A stretch of 64,000 nt of DNA from an uncultured Sphingomonadaceae bacterium (GTDB lineage Bacteria; Pseudomonadota; Alphaproteobacteria; Sphingomonadales; Sphingomonadaceae), in NCBI GenBank assembly GCA_947493215.1, contig CANLQE010000001.1, positions 930,001 through 994,000 on the forward strand, read 5' to 3'. Under the pieces are notes generated by a model that saw only the letters and a list, made by a program, of their open reading frames with translations, was not told where the DNA came from and ran no database searches. Position 1 is the stretch's first letter, and each line of letters begins with the position of its first letter. Position numbers and translations under genes: made by a program. Shown here piece by piece: positions 1 to 8,022 of the stretch.

Positions 1-277
1 TTCCAGCCAGGCTTTCGCTGGCACGCTCTGCCAAATCACGAATATCCTTTACCTCTACAAGCACCCGTCTGGCGCGTTCGGCTATTTCGCGGCCGATGGG
101 CGAGAGTTCTGCTCCATGGGTCCGGCGTTCCACCAACGTAACACCAAGCCGCGATTCCAACGCACGTAATTGATGGCTTAATGTCGGTTGAGAAGCCCCC
201 GCGGCCTGTGCAGCGCGGCCAAAATGTCGATGATCGGCGACAGCGACAAGATATTGGAATTGGCGTAAAGTCGGCAT
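1..277 (-). CDS. LysR-family regulator, OxyR-like (partial, N-terminal 92 codons)
   Basis: The gene runs off the left edge, so only the N-terminal part is visible. The start codon is the complement of cat at 275-277 and the protein begins MPTLRQFQYLVAVADHRHF. The winged helix-turn-helix follows (QPTLSHQLRALESRLG) with the linker RARRVLVEVKDI. This closely matches the opening of OxyR-type LysR proteins, which sense peroxide through two cysteines in a C-terminal domain not in the window. A perfect ATAG-N7-CTAT element lies 20 bp upstream, as expected for OxyR autocontrol. The LysR call is secure; the OxyR sub-call rests on N-terminal similarity and that site. Confidence 0.8.
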   Translation of the reverse strand, partial: MPTLRQFQYLVAVADHRHFGRAAQAAGASQPTLSHQLRALESRLGVTLVERRTHGAELSPIGREIAERARRVLVEVKDIRDLAERASESLAG

Positions 278-296
278 AGTGACACCCTTTTTATCG

Positions 297-311
297 ATAG
301 ACCCTATCTAT
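297..311. promoter_or_regulatory. Candidate OxyR half-operator (ATAG-N7-CTAT)
   Basis: The 15 bp ATAGACCCTATCTAT fit the known OxyR half-site pattern ATAGnTnnnAnCTAT except for one position (C for T). They lie between the divergent LysR gene and the DUF465 gene. No second half-site is seen at the usual 7-bp spacing on either side. It could also be a chance LysR-type T-N11-A motif. Confidence 0.4.
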
Positions 312-405
312 TAACTATCTCATTTTCATTCGATTGGAGGTATCACTAACTTTCTGCAATATCAAGGTCAACCGAAGCAAAGAAAATAAAAACCGGACCA
401 AAAAT

Positions 406-573
406 ATGAAAAAATATCTCAACAGCCTGATCCGCAAACATCACAAGCTTGATACACAAATATCTGCAGCGAAGTGGGATAGCAATCAGCTCCGCATGAT
501 GAAAAAACTGCGGCTGAATCTAAAGGATCGTATTTCGCGATTACAGCGCGGCTCAATGCCCTCTCTGGCCTGA
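406..573 (+). CDS. DUF465 (YdcH-like) small helical protein
   Basis: A 55-aa basic, highly helical protein beginning MKKYLNSLIRKHHKLDTQI. The pattern of an N-terminal helix with H-x-x-L-D, followed by a second helix rich in Lys/Leu (LRMMKKLRLNLKDRISRLQ), is typical of the DUF465/YdcH family, whose function is unknown. The frame is open further upstream to a TTG at 334, but the homologous part begins at ATG 406, which I chose although no strong Shine-Dalgarno precedes it. A clear terminator follows 30 bp after the stop, so it is probably a monocistronic unit divergent from the OxyR-like gene. Confidence 0.6.
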   Translation: MKKYLNSLIRKHHKLDTQISAAKWDSNQLRMMKKLRLNLKDRISRLQRGSMPSLA

Positions 574-602
574 GCAGAAAAAACACATAACCCCCCCGAC
601 CT

Positions 603-644
603 GGGGCAGTAGCTTTCCCTCTTTCCGCTACTGCCCCATTTTTT
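603..644 (+). terminator. Rho-independent terminator
   Basis: Perfect 11-bp stem GGGGCAGTAGC (603-613) / GCTACTGCCCC (627-637) followed by ATTTTTT. It closes the DUF465 transcription unit just before nhaA. Confidence 0.85.
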
Positions 645-676
645 AATCTGATCAATAGATATAAGAAAGCAGAAAT

Positions 677-1858
677 ATGGCTGGAAAAGTGCGAACGGCT
701 CTCACGGAATTTGTGGCCCGCGAAACCAGTGCGGGCATTGTTTTATTTGTCGCCGCCCTGCTGGCGATGATTGCGGTCAACAGCGCGTTTAATCCTTATT
801 ATCTGGCTTTCCTCAATATTCCGGTCGTCGTCCAATTTGGCGCGCTGGAAATCGCCAAACCGTTGTCCTTGTGGATCAACGACGGCCTGATGGCGATATT
901 CTTCTTCTTGGTCGGGCTGGAGGTTAAACGGGAGATACTCGAAGGGGAGCTATCCAGTTTCGATAAAGCAGCTTTGCCTGCGATTGCAGCGGTCGGCGGA
1001 ATGGCTATCCCGGCAGCGGTTTTTCTCTATTTCAACTGGAATATTTCAGAAAATGTCAACGGCTGGGCGATCCCGGCAGCCACAGACATCGCCTTTGCTT
1101 TGGGCGTGTTGGCTCTGCTCGGCAAGCACGCGCCTTTATCGCTGAAGATATTGCTCCTCGCCATCGCAATTATCGATGACATTGGCGCGATCATAATCAT
1201 CGCATTATTCTACACTGCTGAAGTGTCGAGCGTCTCGCTCATGCTGTCAGCAGTGGGCATCGCGATATTGGTCCTGATGAACCGGCTCGGCGTGGTGCGC
1301 GTTGCACCCTATATCTTGGTCGGTACATTCCTGTGGATCTGTGTGCTGAAATCCGGTGTCCATGCGACGCTCGCCGGTGTTATCGCAGCGCTTGCCATCC
1401 CGCTCAACGCGAAAGATGGCACGTCGCCGCTCAAGCATCTCGAGCATATCCTGCATCCATGGACGGCGTTTCTCGTGCTGCCGATTTTTGCCTTTGCCAA
1501 TGCTGGCGTGTCGTTGGCTGGATTGCAAGTCAGCGACCTGTTTGCGCCCTTGGCGCTCGGCATTGCCGCTGGCCTTGTGGTTGGCAAACAGATCGGTGTT
1601 TTTGGCTTCATGTTTATCGCTGCAAAAATGGGTCTGGTGCGGCGGCCGATGGGTGTATCGTGGCTACAACTATATGGTCTTGCTTGCCTCACCGGGATCG
1701 GGTTCACGATGAGCTTGTTTATCGGCAATCTCGCTTTTGTGGATCCAGAGCAGATTGAAACAGTTAAACTGGGTGTGATCAGTGGATCGTTGGTCTCGGG
1801 CTTGCTTGGGTTCTTGATCCTGCGTTTCTCCGGAGGTTCGTCTAAGACGACCGGGTGA
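677..1858 (+). CDS. nhaA: Na+/H+ antiporter NhaA
   Basis: A 393-aa inner-membrane protein, close to the 388 aa of E. coli NhaA, which exchanges one cytoplasmic Na+ (or Li+) for two periplasmic H+ and supports pH and salt tolerance. The first membrane segments and the FFFLVGLEVKRE motif (residues 76-86) are present. The ion-binding core is intact: ATDIAFALG with Asp137, and AIIDDIGAI with the Asp167-Asp168 pair. About eleven to twelve hydrophobic segments can be counted. ATG 677 follows a terminator by about 30 bp, so it likely has its own promoter. The next gene, 68 bp away on the same strand, is unrelated in function. Confidence 0.95.
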   Translation: MAGKVRTALTEFVARETSAGIVLFVAALLAMIAVNSAFNPYYLAFLNIPVVVQFGALEIAKPLSLWINDGLMAIFFFLVGLEVKREILEGELSSFDKAALPAIAAVGGMAIPAAVFLYFNWNISENVNGWAIPAATDIAFALGVLALLGKHAPLSLKILLLAIAIIDDIGAIIIIALFYTAEVSSVSLMLSAVGIAILVLMNRLGVVRVAPYILVGTFLWICVLKSGVHATLAGVIAALAIPLNAKDGTSPLKHLEHILHPWTAFLVLPIFAFANAGVSLAGLQVSDLFAPLALGIAAGLVVGKQIGVFGFMFIAAKMGLVRRPMGVSWLQLYGLACLTGIGFTMSLFIGNLAFVDPEQIETVKLGVISGSLVSGLLGFLILRFSGGSSKTTG

Positions 1859-1926
1859 GGTGCCATGGGATGCCGGTTAACGGATATAGAGCCTGGATCT
1901 GTTCTTGAAGCGGAGTAGGAAATAGT

Positions 1927-2364
1927 TTGCCCAGTGCCTCACGATATATGATACCGCAAGCTATGAAACGGCATCTCTATTTGGCTGGCGGCTTTACGGC
2001 ACTGGCGCTGGGCAGCATCGGTGTCATCCTGCCGCTCTTGCCGACGGTACCGTTTGTCATTCTCGCCGCCTTTTGTTTCGCGCGCAGTAGCCCGCGGCTG
2101 GAGGCTTGGCTGCTTAATCATCGGGTTTTTGGCCCGCATATTCGCAACTGGCGCGATCGGCGGGCGATTACCAAGCGCGGCAAGTGGTCGGCTTTGGTGG
2201 CCTTTGCGGTTAGCATAGTGATCGCGTTGATCTTTGTAAAAATGCCATGGAATTTGATCCCGATTGCCGCCGCGCTTATCGGAGGCACATGGATATGGAC
2301 CCGCAATGAACCGGAAGCCGTCACGGTTGCTTCGAATGATGAAGAGCCTCCGCATAAAGAATAG
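1927..2364 (+). CDS. YbaN/DUF454-family inner-membrane protein
   Basis: A small protein with a hydrophobic N-terminal hairpin (GGFTALALGSIGVILPLLP), then VPFVILAAFCFARSSPR, then two more membrane segments near residues 85-115. The motif PLLPTVPF followed by CFARSSPRLEAWLLNH and GPHIRNW is the signature of the DUF454/YbaN family, which has no established function. Start choice is uncertain: TTG 1927 has an ideal GGAGTAGGA six bases upstream, while ATG 1948 and ATG 1963 lie in frame without one. Starting at 1963 would still keep the whole domain. Confidence 0.8.
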   Translation: MPSASRYMIPQAMKRHLYLAGGFTALALGSIGVILPLLPTVPFVILAAFCFARSSPRLEAWLLNHRVFGPHIRNWRDRRAITKRGKWSALVAFAVSIVIALIFVKMPWNLIPIAAALIGGTWIWTRNEPEAVTVASNDEEPPHKE

Positions 2365-2415
2365 TATAATCTCCAGCGGATTTTGATATTCTATCCGTAA
2401 AATTTGGAGAGAGAT

Positions 2416-3636
2416 ATGTCGCGGGAAAAACTACTTGAAATGACCCGTTCGCTGGTTGCGCATGGCGAAGCAGGTACAATGGAACTGGTGGATGATGTGG
2501 TGGCAGTGCCCGCGTCCGATTACACTAATGAAGAACGGTTCGAGCAGGAAAAAGAACGTATTTTCAAGCGCCTGCCGCTAATGGTCGCACCGTCCTGTGA
2601 ATTACCGGAGCCAGGTTGCTACAAAGCGATGGACATTGCTGGCATACCGGTTTTGGTAACGCGTCAGAAAGACGGCACCGCGCAGGCGTTTTTGAATAGC
2701 TGTACCCATCGCGGAAACCCTGTGGCGCAAGGCAGCGGTAAAGCGTCCCGTTTTACCTGTGGTTATCATGGTTGGACGTTTAAAAATGATGGAGAGCTGC
2801 TTGCGGTCGCGTCACCGAAGGACTTTGGCACTGTCGATAAAGCTGCTTTCTGCCTAAAGAAATTCCCAACTCTGGAACGGGCTGGCCTGATCTGGGCGAC
2901 ACTCGACCCTGATAGCGTGCTCGATATCGAATCCTACCTGTGCGGTTATGATGAGCTGCTGGAGCATTTTGGATTCAAGACATGGCACTTATTTGATCAG
3001 CGCACGATTCCTGGCCCCAACTGGAAAACCGCTTATGACGGCTATCTGGATTTCTACCATCTGCCAGTGCTGCACAAAGACACATTCGGTGCCGATTTTT
3101 TCAATCAGGCCAATTATTTTTCCTGGGGTCCCCATCAAAGGCTGTCGGCGCCATCCAAGTTTATCCAGAAAACTGGCAGCGATGAGCAGCTCGACTTGAC
3201 TGAAGTTGATGAGGCGGACTGGCCGATAGATGCTCTGTTGCAGGGCGTCTGGACAATCTTTCCCCATATTTCGATCGCCAGCTTTTACGGCGGCGGCGGG
3301 CGCGGGGCGATGATCTCTCAGCTCTTCCCCGGCAAAACTGTGGGAGAGAGTTTCACGACACAATTTTATGTGATGGAACACGAACCGACAGACGATGCCG
3401 TGCGTCAGGGCGCACATGAGCAGTTTGCTTTTCTCGAAACCGTTGTTGCTGAGGAAGATTATAAGACCGGTAAACGTCAGCATGAATCGCTGCAATCCGG
3501 CATGCTCGATAATGTCTGGTTTGGCCGCAACGAAGGCGGCGGACAGGCATTCCATCAATGGGCGGATAAGCTGGTTAAGGCTGATGATGCCGAGCTCGAC
3601 GCGATGTTCGCACCGCAATTGCAGGCGGCAGAATAG
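2416..3636 (+). CDS. Rieske-type aromatic ring-hydroxylating dioxygenase, alpha subunit
   Basis: A 406-aa Rieske non-heme iron oxygenase. The [2Fe-2S] ligands are CTHRGN (Cys96, His98) and CGYHGW (Cys115, His118). The mononuclear iron site is DFYHLPVLH with bridging Asp212 and His215/His220. Such enzymes use O2 and electrons from a separate reductase to hydroxylate or demethylate substrates. No ferredoxin, reductase or small subunit is adjacent, so the electron donor must be encoded elsewhere and the substrate cannot be told. ATG 2416 is preceded by GGAGAGAG. The gene ends 3 bp from the convergent cupin gene. Confidence 0.9.
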   Translation: MSREKLLEMTRSLVAHGEAGTMELVDDVVAVPASDYTNEERFEQEKERIFKRLPLMVAPSCELPEPGCYKAMDIAGIPVLVTRQKDGTAQAFLNSCTHRGNPVAQGSGKASRFTCGYHGWTFKNDGELLAVASPKDFGTVDKAAFCLKKFPTLERAGLIWATLDPDSVLDIESYLCGYDELLEHFGFKTWHLFDQRTIPGPNWKTAYDGYLDFYHLPVLHKDTFGADFFNQANYFSWGPHQRLSAPSKFIQKTGSDEQLDLTEVDEADWPIDALLQGVWTIFPHISIASFYGGGGRGAMISQLFPGKTVGESFTTQFYVMEHEPTDDAVRQGAHEQFAFLETVVAEEDYKTGKRQHESLQSGMLDNVWFGRNEGGGQAFHQWADKLVKADDAELDAMFAPQLQAAE

Positions 3637-3638
3637 CT

Positions 3639-4202
3639 TTAAGCGTTGCGGAAATCACGGCTCGGGGGCAGGGCTTCCTGCCATTGAGGCCGTTCGTTGC
3701 GCAGTTTTTCGAGCATCTGTTCCCAATAGGCTTCGGTCTTGCCTTTAAACTGGATGTTAAAATCCTCTGCCGTGCGAAATTCGAGAATCTCGACGCCTTT
3801 TTCACCAATATTATAGGTATAGGGTGTTTCGGCAGGCAGGAAAAATCCGTCACCGGGGCCCATTTTTTCGGTGCCCATGCGGATATCGCCAGCGATGATA
3901 TAATAGAGGCAATCGCTGTCATGGCTGTGTAGCGGCAGCGGATATCCGGGTTTGAACCAGAAATGATGGAGCGAGAAGCCGAAGCCGCTGAAGAGGCAGG
4001 TTCCCTTGTAACCATCGGCGACGCCCGCTTCGCCCATTTTGGTCAGGCCATCTAGGATGACCGGCGCATCATCGACATAGGACATATGCCCGGCATCGCC
4101 AAAGTCCTGCGCCTCTTCTTTGCGGAAGATACGCAGGACTTTTAGCGGCTCGGGTTTATCGCCTGCTTGAGTGCCTGTTTTTGTGGGGGAGGCATCTGCC
4201 AT
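3639..4202 (-). CDS. Cupin-domain protein
   Basis: A 187-aa soluble protein with a single RmlC-like cupin fold in its middle: the first metal-binding motif appears as PLHSHDSDCLYYIIAGDIRMG around residues 92-112, and a second, degenerate motif around PGDGFFLPAETPYTY. The histidines suggest a metal-binding cupin. The C-terminal third (QFKGKTEAYWEQMLEKL) is helical. The start follows GGAG by seven bases. It converges tail to tail with the Rieske oxygenase gene (2-bp gap), so they are not cotranscribed. The specific role is unknown. Confidence 0.75.
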   Translation of the reverse strand: MADASPTKTGTQAGDKPEPLKVLRIFRKEEAQDFGDAGHMSYVDDAPVILDGLTKMGEAGVADGYKGTCLFSGFGFSLHHFWFKPGYPLPLHSHDSDCLYYIIAGDIRMGTEKMGPGDGFFLPAETPYTYNIGEKGVEILEFRTAEDFNIQFKGKTEAYWEQMLEKLRNERPQWQEALPPSRDFRNA

Positions 4203-4267
4203 ATCATTCTCCGGACCAGTTTGGAGACAACATATAGCATCACAGGCGCGCCGGGGGAACCAGGGGG

Positions 4268-4639
4268 TTAAGCTGGCATTGTTGAGCGGGCCGGATAGCT
4301 CGCAATATAACGGTCCAGCACAGCTGGATTCAACATGTCCTTGAGCGCACAGCCGAGGCCCAGATTATTGCGGTGAATCACTTCCGCTTCCAAAGGCGCC
4401 AAGCCAGGCAGAGTGAGCCAGCATCTTGTGCCGGGATGGGCTTGCAGCAAAGCATCACAGGCAAAGCCGGCAAGCGAAATATTGGCGACTTCTGTCGCAA
4501 AGCTGCTGGAACCGGAAAAGCGTAATTTGGCAGGTATCGCTACTTTGTGCCGAAGCGCGCAGCGATCTTCCTCCGCCGCGAAAGCATAGGGCGCTATCGT
4601 GGTCGGAATGTTCGTATTTTGTGTTTGTACATATGTCAT
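4268..4639 (-). CDS. PilZ-domain protein
   Basis: A 123-aa protein with one PilZ domain: RHKVAIPAKLRF (the basic R-x-x-x-R-like start, here RHKV) then VANISLAGFACD, the usual D/N-x-S-x-x-G turn. PilZ domains bind cyclic-di-GMP when the arginine motif is complete; here the motif is shortened, so binding is uncertain. AAGGAG lies six bases before ATG 4639. It stands alone and may be a cyclic-di-GMP effector or a degenerate relative. Confidence 0.75.
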   Translation of the reverse strand: MTYVQTQNTNIPTTIAPYAFAAEEDRCALRHKVAIPAKLRFSGSSSFATEVANISLAGFACDALLQAHPGTRCWLTLPGLAPLEAEVIHRNNLGLGCALKDMLNPAVLDRYIASYPARSTMPA

Positions 4640-4824
4640 AGGAAACTCCTTCGTAGTAAGGAACGCGTGTCAATGATTGGGTATGCACCGACGCATTGCT
4701 TTTCCCACGGGCGAGTAAACCACCCCTTCTTTCGCGAGGTAAACAGGGATTCGGTGAAAATTAACGATGTTTGCCGCGACAGGGATTGCGGAGGATTTGT
4801 TTAGAGTGCGTTGCAGAATGCCGC

Positions 4825-4853
4825 TTGCCCTTGGCCGCACATGGCGCTAATGC
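4825..4853 (+). promoter_or_regulatory. Predicted promoter of tRNA-Trp
   Basis: TTGCCC (4825-4830), 17-bp spacer, TAATGC (4848-4853), located about 40 bp upstream of the mature tRNA 5' end. The spacing matches that of the other tRNA promoters in this window. Confidence 0.45.
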
Positions 4854-4893
4854 GCGCAAGTTGGTTTTTCAGCAGCAGCTGACGGGCCTATGT

Positions 4894-4969
4894 AGGGGTG
4901 TAGCTCAGATGGTAGAGCGTCGGTCTCCAAAACCGAAGGCCCACGGTTCGATCCCGTGCGCCCCTGCCA
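4894..4969 (+). tRNA. tRNA-Trp (anticodon CCA)
   Basis: Cloverleaf read by eye: acceptor AGGGGTG / CGCCCCT, D-arm GCTC-AGATGGTA-GAGC, anticodon stem TCGGT/ACCGA around loop CTCCAAA with anticodon CCA at 4927-4929, and T-arm CACGG-TTCGATC-CCGTG. Discriminator G is at 4966 and an encoded CCA at 4967-4969. In many alphaproteobacteria tRNA-Trp directly precedes secE; here four protein genes lie between them. Confidence 0.97.
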
Positions 4970-5000
4970 TTTTTTCCCTGTCAAAGTGGCGATTCAGAAA

Positions 5001-5390
5001 ATGACGCAGTTTATTTCCGCTATTTCGTTAATTGTGCCCGATTATGATCAGGCCATATCCTTTTACGTCGGCTTGCTGGGCTTTGACCTTATCGAAGATA
5101 CCGAGCTTTCGGAAGATAAGCGTTGGGTCTTGGTGGCGCCTCCGGGCAGCACCGAAACGCGGCTGCTGTTGGCCAAGGCCAGCAATGAGGCGCAGGAAGA
5201 AGTCATTGGTGAGCAAGCCGGCGGCCGGGTGTTCCTGTTTCTCGAAACCTATGATTTTGACGGTGATCTGGCGCTGATGGAGCGCGCTGGCGTCGACATT
5301 GTCGAAGAGCCTCGAGTCGAAAGCTACGGCAAAGTTGTCGTCTTTCGCGATCCCTTTGGCAATAAATGGGACCTGATCGAACGGCATTAG
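5001..5390 (+). CDS. VOC-family (glyoxalase/bleomycin-resistance-like) protein
   Basis: A 129-aa protein of the vicinal oxygen chelate superfamily, beginning MTQFISAISLIVPDYDQAI. It has the paired beta-alpha-beta-beta-beta repeats, with VFRDPFGNKWDLIERH at the C-terminus supplying the typical DPxGN turn and a metal-ligand-like Glu. The substrate is unknown. The frame is open back into the tRNA, so ATG 5001 was chosen because homology begins there; no good ribosome-binding site is seen and GTG 4986 is an alternative. It is the first of four genes lying between tRNA-Trp and secE. Confidence 0.8.
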   Translation: MTQFISAISLIVPDYDQAISFYVGLLGFDLIEDTELSEDKRWVLVAPPGSTETRLLLAKASNEAQEEVIGEQAGGRVFLFLETYDFDGDLALMERAGVDIVEEPRVESYGKVVVFRDPFGNKWDLIERH

Positions 5391-5456
5391 TAATACCATG
5401 CCGTAGCGTCACCACAGAAAATTGCCTGAACCGCTGTTTTCTGCCATAATCAACCC

Positions 5457-6335
5457 ATGATGGAACAGCAAATCGCAGCAACCGATAAGGACGCTTTGGA
5501 ACCCTATTTGGGCGGCAGAAGTTTCGAGCAATGCTGGGAACACTATGAAACTGATGGATATGTGGTTTTCCCCGGAATCATGCCTGCCAATCAAATCGCG
5601 GAACAGCGCGCGGCACTTGAACCCTTTATCGAAGCCAATATTCGCGGTCGCAACGTGTTTGAAGGCGTCGAGTCCAACCGCATTTACGCGATGCTGGGCA
5701 AGGACCCGATATTTGCAGATCTGATCACCCATCCCTTGCAACTAGCCTTTGCCGAGCGCGAATTGGGTAAATCTTGTCTGCTGTCTGCTTGCCTCGCGAT
5801 TAACTTACACCCCGGCGAAACCGTGCAGCCTTGGCATATGGACGATGATCATTGCCGCCAGAAAATGCCGCGCAAGGCACTTGGGGTCAGCACATTCTGG
5901 ACTATCGATGCGATGACAGAAGAAAATGGCGCGACCGAGGTGATCCCCGGAAGTCATAAATGGGGCCCGGTGAAACCGGAGGGCGCCAATGAATCATCCC
6001 ATTTCTCCAACAAATCTCTGCTTGATGATAATGATGACCCCGGTGCGCACCCGGACGCTGTAAAGGCGATCATGCCCGCTGGCTCCTTAATGATTGCCAA
6101 GGGGAACTTATGGCATCGTGGCGGTGCTAACCGTTCCGACAGCACCCGGCTGATCGTGACGCCGCAATATTGTCCGGGCTGGATGCGGCCATTGGAGACC
6201 ATGTTATTGGCGGTGCCGCCGGAGAAAGCGGCAGCCTTGCCGAAACGCGCGCAAGAGCTGCTTGGCTATTCCATTCATGAGCCTTTCATGGGCTATGTTG
6301 ATGGCATGCACCCCGGCCGGGCATTGGCCAGTTAA
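5457..6335 (+). CDS. Phytanoyl-CoA dioxygenase (PhyH)-family protein
   Basis: A 292-aa Fe(II)/2-oxoglutarate-dependent dioxygenase. The facial triad is visible: WHMDDDH gives His127-x-Asp129, and LWHRGGANRS gives His220, with Arg231 positioned to bind 2-oxoglutarate. NGATEVIPGSHKWG is a PhyH family hallmark. These enzymes hydroxylate small hydrophobic molecules; the substrate is unknown here. Two consecutive ATG codons (5457, 5460) open the frame. It is followed 39 bp later by two DsbA/HCCA-isomerase-like genes, suggesting a catabolic or detoxifying cluster. Confidence 0.88.
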   Translation: MMEQQIAATDKDALEPYLGGRSFEQCWEHYETDGYVVFPGIMPANQIAEQRAALEPFIEANIRGRNVFEGVESNRIYAMLGKDPIFADLITHPLQLAFAERELGKSCLLSACLAINLHPGETVQPWHMDDDHCRQKMPRKALGVSTFWTIDAMTEENGATEVIPGSHKWGPVKPEGANESSHFSNKSLLDDNDDPGAHPDAVKAIMPAGSLMIAKGNLWHRGGANRSDSTRLIVTPQYCPGWMRPLETMLLAVPPEKAAALPKRAQELLGYSIHEPFMGYVDGMHPGRALAS

Positions 6336-6374
6336 ACTGTTCTCTTATCCATCCATGACCCAAGGAGTTGACGT

Positions 6375-7067
6375 GTGAAAGCCTTGGAGAGCGACGCGCC
6401 GCTGATTATCTATGTCGACATTAAAAGTCCCTATGCCTTTGCCGCGATCCGGCCAACGCTGGCACTGGAAAAGTCGCTCGGAATGCGTTTTGATTGGCGT
6501 CCATTAACGCTCGATATCCCCAGCTATCTTGGCTCGGCCCGCAAAAGCGAAGGCAAGGTCGTCGAAAGCACGCGCAGCGCGAGCCAATGGGACAGGGTGA
6601 AATATGCCTATCGCGATGCGCGTCGCTATGCCGAACGGCAAGGCCTGATGCTCAAAGGCACTGAAAAAATCTGGGACTCGTCGATTCCCAATATCGGGAT
6701 TTTGTGGGCCATGCAGACCGACCGGGAACGGCTCGGCGAATATTTTGAAGCGGTCTATCCACCCTTCTGGCGGCGGGAGCTGGATATTGAAGATATTGCG
6801 GTGGTCGAAGCCTGTCTGGAAAAGGCCGGAATCGACTCGAGCGGGTTCACAGAATTTGCTCAAGGCGAAGGCCGTAGACAACATGACAAACTTCAGCCGC
6901 AGCTTCACCCCAGCGGCATATACGGCGTGCCAACTTATGTGATTGACGGCACCATCCTGTTTGGCCGGGAGCATCTGCCCTATGTCCGGTGGCACTTGCA
7001 GGGACGGCAAGGGCCGGCGCCTGATATGGCCTATGAAGTTGATGATATTGAGGCTGCATCATGCTGA
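6375..7067 (+). CDS. 2-hydroxychromene-2-carboxylate isomerase / DsbA-family (kappa-GST-like)
   Basis: A 230-aa thioredoxin-fold protein with YVDIKSPYAFAAIRP at the N-terminus, where the DsbA CxxC is replaced by SPYA, and GIYGVPTYVIDGTILFG near the C-terminus carrying the cis-proline. This is the kappa-class GST/HCCA isomerase pattern. These proteins use glutathione and act in naphthalene-type catabolism, though many relatives have unknown substrates. The GTG start at 6375 has AAGGAG upstream. It overlaps the next paralogous gene by 7 bp. Confidence 0.85.
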   Translation: MKALESDAPLIIYVDIKSPYAFAAIRPTLALEKSLGMRFDWRPLTLDIPSYLGSARKSEGKVVESTRSASQWDRVKYAYRDARRYAERQGLMLKGTEKIWDSSIPNIGILWAMQTDRERLGEYFEAVYPPFWRRELDIEDIAVVEACLEKAGIDSSGFTEFAQGEGRRQHDKLQPQLHPSGIYGVPTYVIDGTILFGREHLPYVRWHLQGRQGPAPDMAYEVDDIEAASC

Positions 7068-7636
7068 CCATTTACATCGATTTCAAATCACCCGCGTCCT
7101 ATCTGGCGCTGGAACCGACATTGGCAATGGCGAGGGAAACTGGCGTCGCGATCGATTGGCTTCCCATTTCTGTCCGGGCTTTATCGGTGCCCGAGGAACA
7201 GGAAAACGAATCCGTCGGAGATCGTCATCGCCGGGTCCGCGCCGCGGCCCAGCGGGATATCCACTTGCACTATGCAGCTGTGCAGGGGTTAGATATGCAT
7301 TTTGCCAAAGCGCCTGCTGGTTCCGATGCTGCTTTGGCCGCGCTGGCTGTGATGGAAGATGACGCGGTTCCGTTCCTGCGCGCTGCCTTTGCCGCCTACT
7401 GGACCGAGGAAGCGGACTTGGCCGATGAGGGGGTGGTTGCCGCTTTGCTGCAATCGGTTGGTATCGATCAGCCTGACTGGGAATCGGCGCATGCGAAAAC
7501 GGAGTCCATCCGCGATCATGCTGAGCAATCGGGAATTTTTGAAGCGCCATCTTATCGCATTGCCGAACAGCTTTTTCTGGGGCGCGAACATCTGCCGTGG
7601 ATAAAGTCCCTGATCGCGGCGGAGCCGAGCCAGTAA
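7061..7636 (+). CDS. DsbA-family / HCCA-isomerase-like protein (second copy)
   Basis: A 191-aa paralogue of the preceding gene, starting MLTIYIDFKSPASYLALEP and containing SGIFEAPSYRIAEQLFLG, including the cis-proline region (APS). As in its neighbour, there is no CxxC; the catalytic position is SPAS. The 7-bp overlap indicates translational coupling, so the two may form a heteromeric or sequential pair. A weak ACCCGG/CCGGGT hairpin (7733-7752) lies between this gene and secE. Confidence 0.82.
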   Translation: MLTIYIDFKSPASYLALEPTLAMARETGVAIDWLPISVRALSVPEEQENESVGDRHRRVRAAAQRDIHLHYAAVQGLDMHFAKAPAGSDAALAALAVMEDDAVPFLRAAFAAYWTEEADLADEGVVAALLQSVGIDQPDWESAHAKTESIRDHAEQSGIFEAPSYRIAEQLFLGREHLPWIKSLIAAEPSQ

Positions 7637-7782
7637 TAGCCCAGTCTTTTCTTGCGGAATCGGGAATCACGAGTTAAGGCACTGGTTCTTTCCGAAATCA
7701 TGCATATATCCGATCCCAGTCGACAGACTGACACCCGGAGTTTATGCCGGGTTTGGGGAATAAGAAATTTAGGAGTCGAACC

Positions 7783-7986
7783 ATGGCGAAAGTCAATCCA
7801 GGCGAATTTATGCGGCAAGTCCGCGCCGAAAACAGCAAGGTTGTTTGGCCTACATGGCCCGACACGGTCCGCACCGCGATCATGGTGTTGATCATGACCA
7901 CGATTTTGGCACTGTTCTTTCTCGCGATTGATTCGCTCTTTAACGGTGTCGTTGGTTGGCTTCTTAATCTCGCCAAAGGCGGCTAA
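7783..7986 (+). CDS. secE: Protein translocase subunit SecE
   Basis: A 67-aa single-spanning SecE: a soluble amphipathic stretch (FMRQVRAENSKVVWPTW) followed by one membrane segment (residues about 25-55). The motif KVVWPTWPDT is the conserved cytosolic hinge. SecE clamps SecY in the Sec channel. ATG 7783 has AGGAG seven bases upstream; an earlier in-frame ATG (7744) lies in the leader and is not used. It precedes nusG in the universal secE-nusG-rplK-rplA order. Confidence 0.96.
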   Translation: MAKVNPGEFMRQVRAENSKVVWPTWPDTVRTAIMVLIMTTILALFFLAIDSLFNGVVGWLLNLAKGG

Positions 7987-8022
7987 AAGCCCACGAAACG
8001 CAATTTAGATTAGGTTATTTAC

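Noticed and set aside
1247-1866. Frames overlapping nhaA on both strands
   Set aside because: nhaA has all catalytic aspartates and family length; the others have no start signals or domains.
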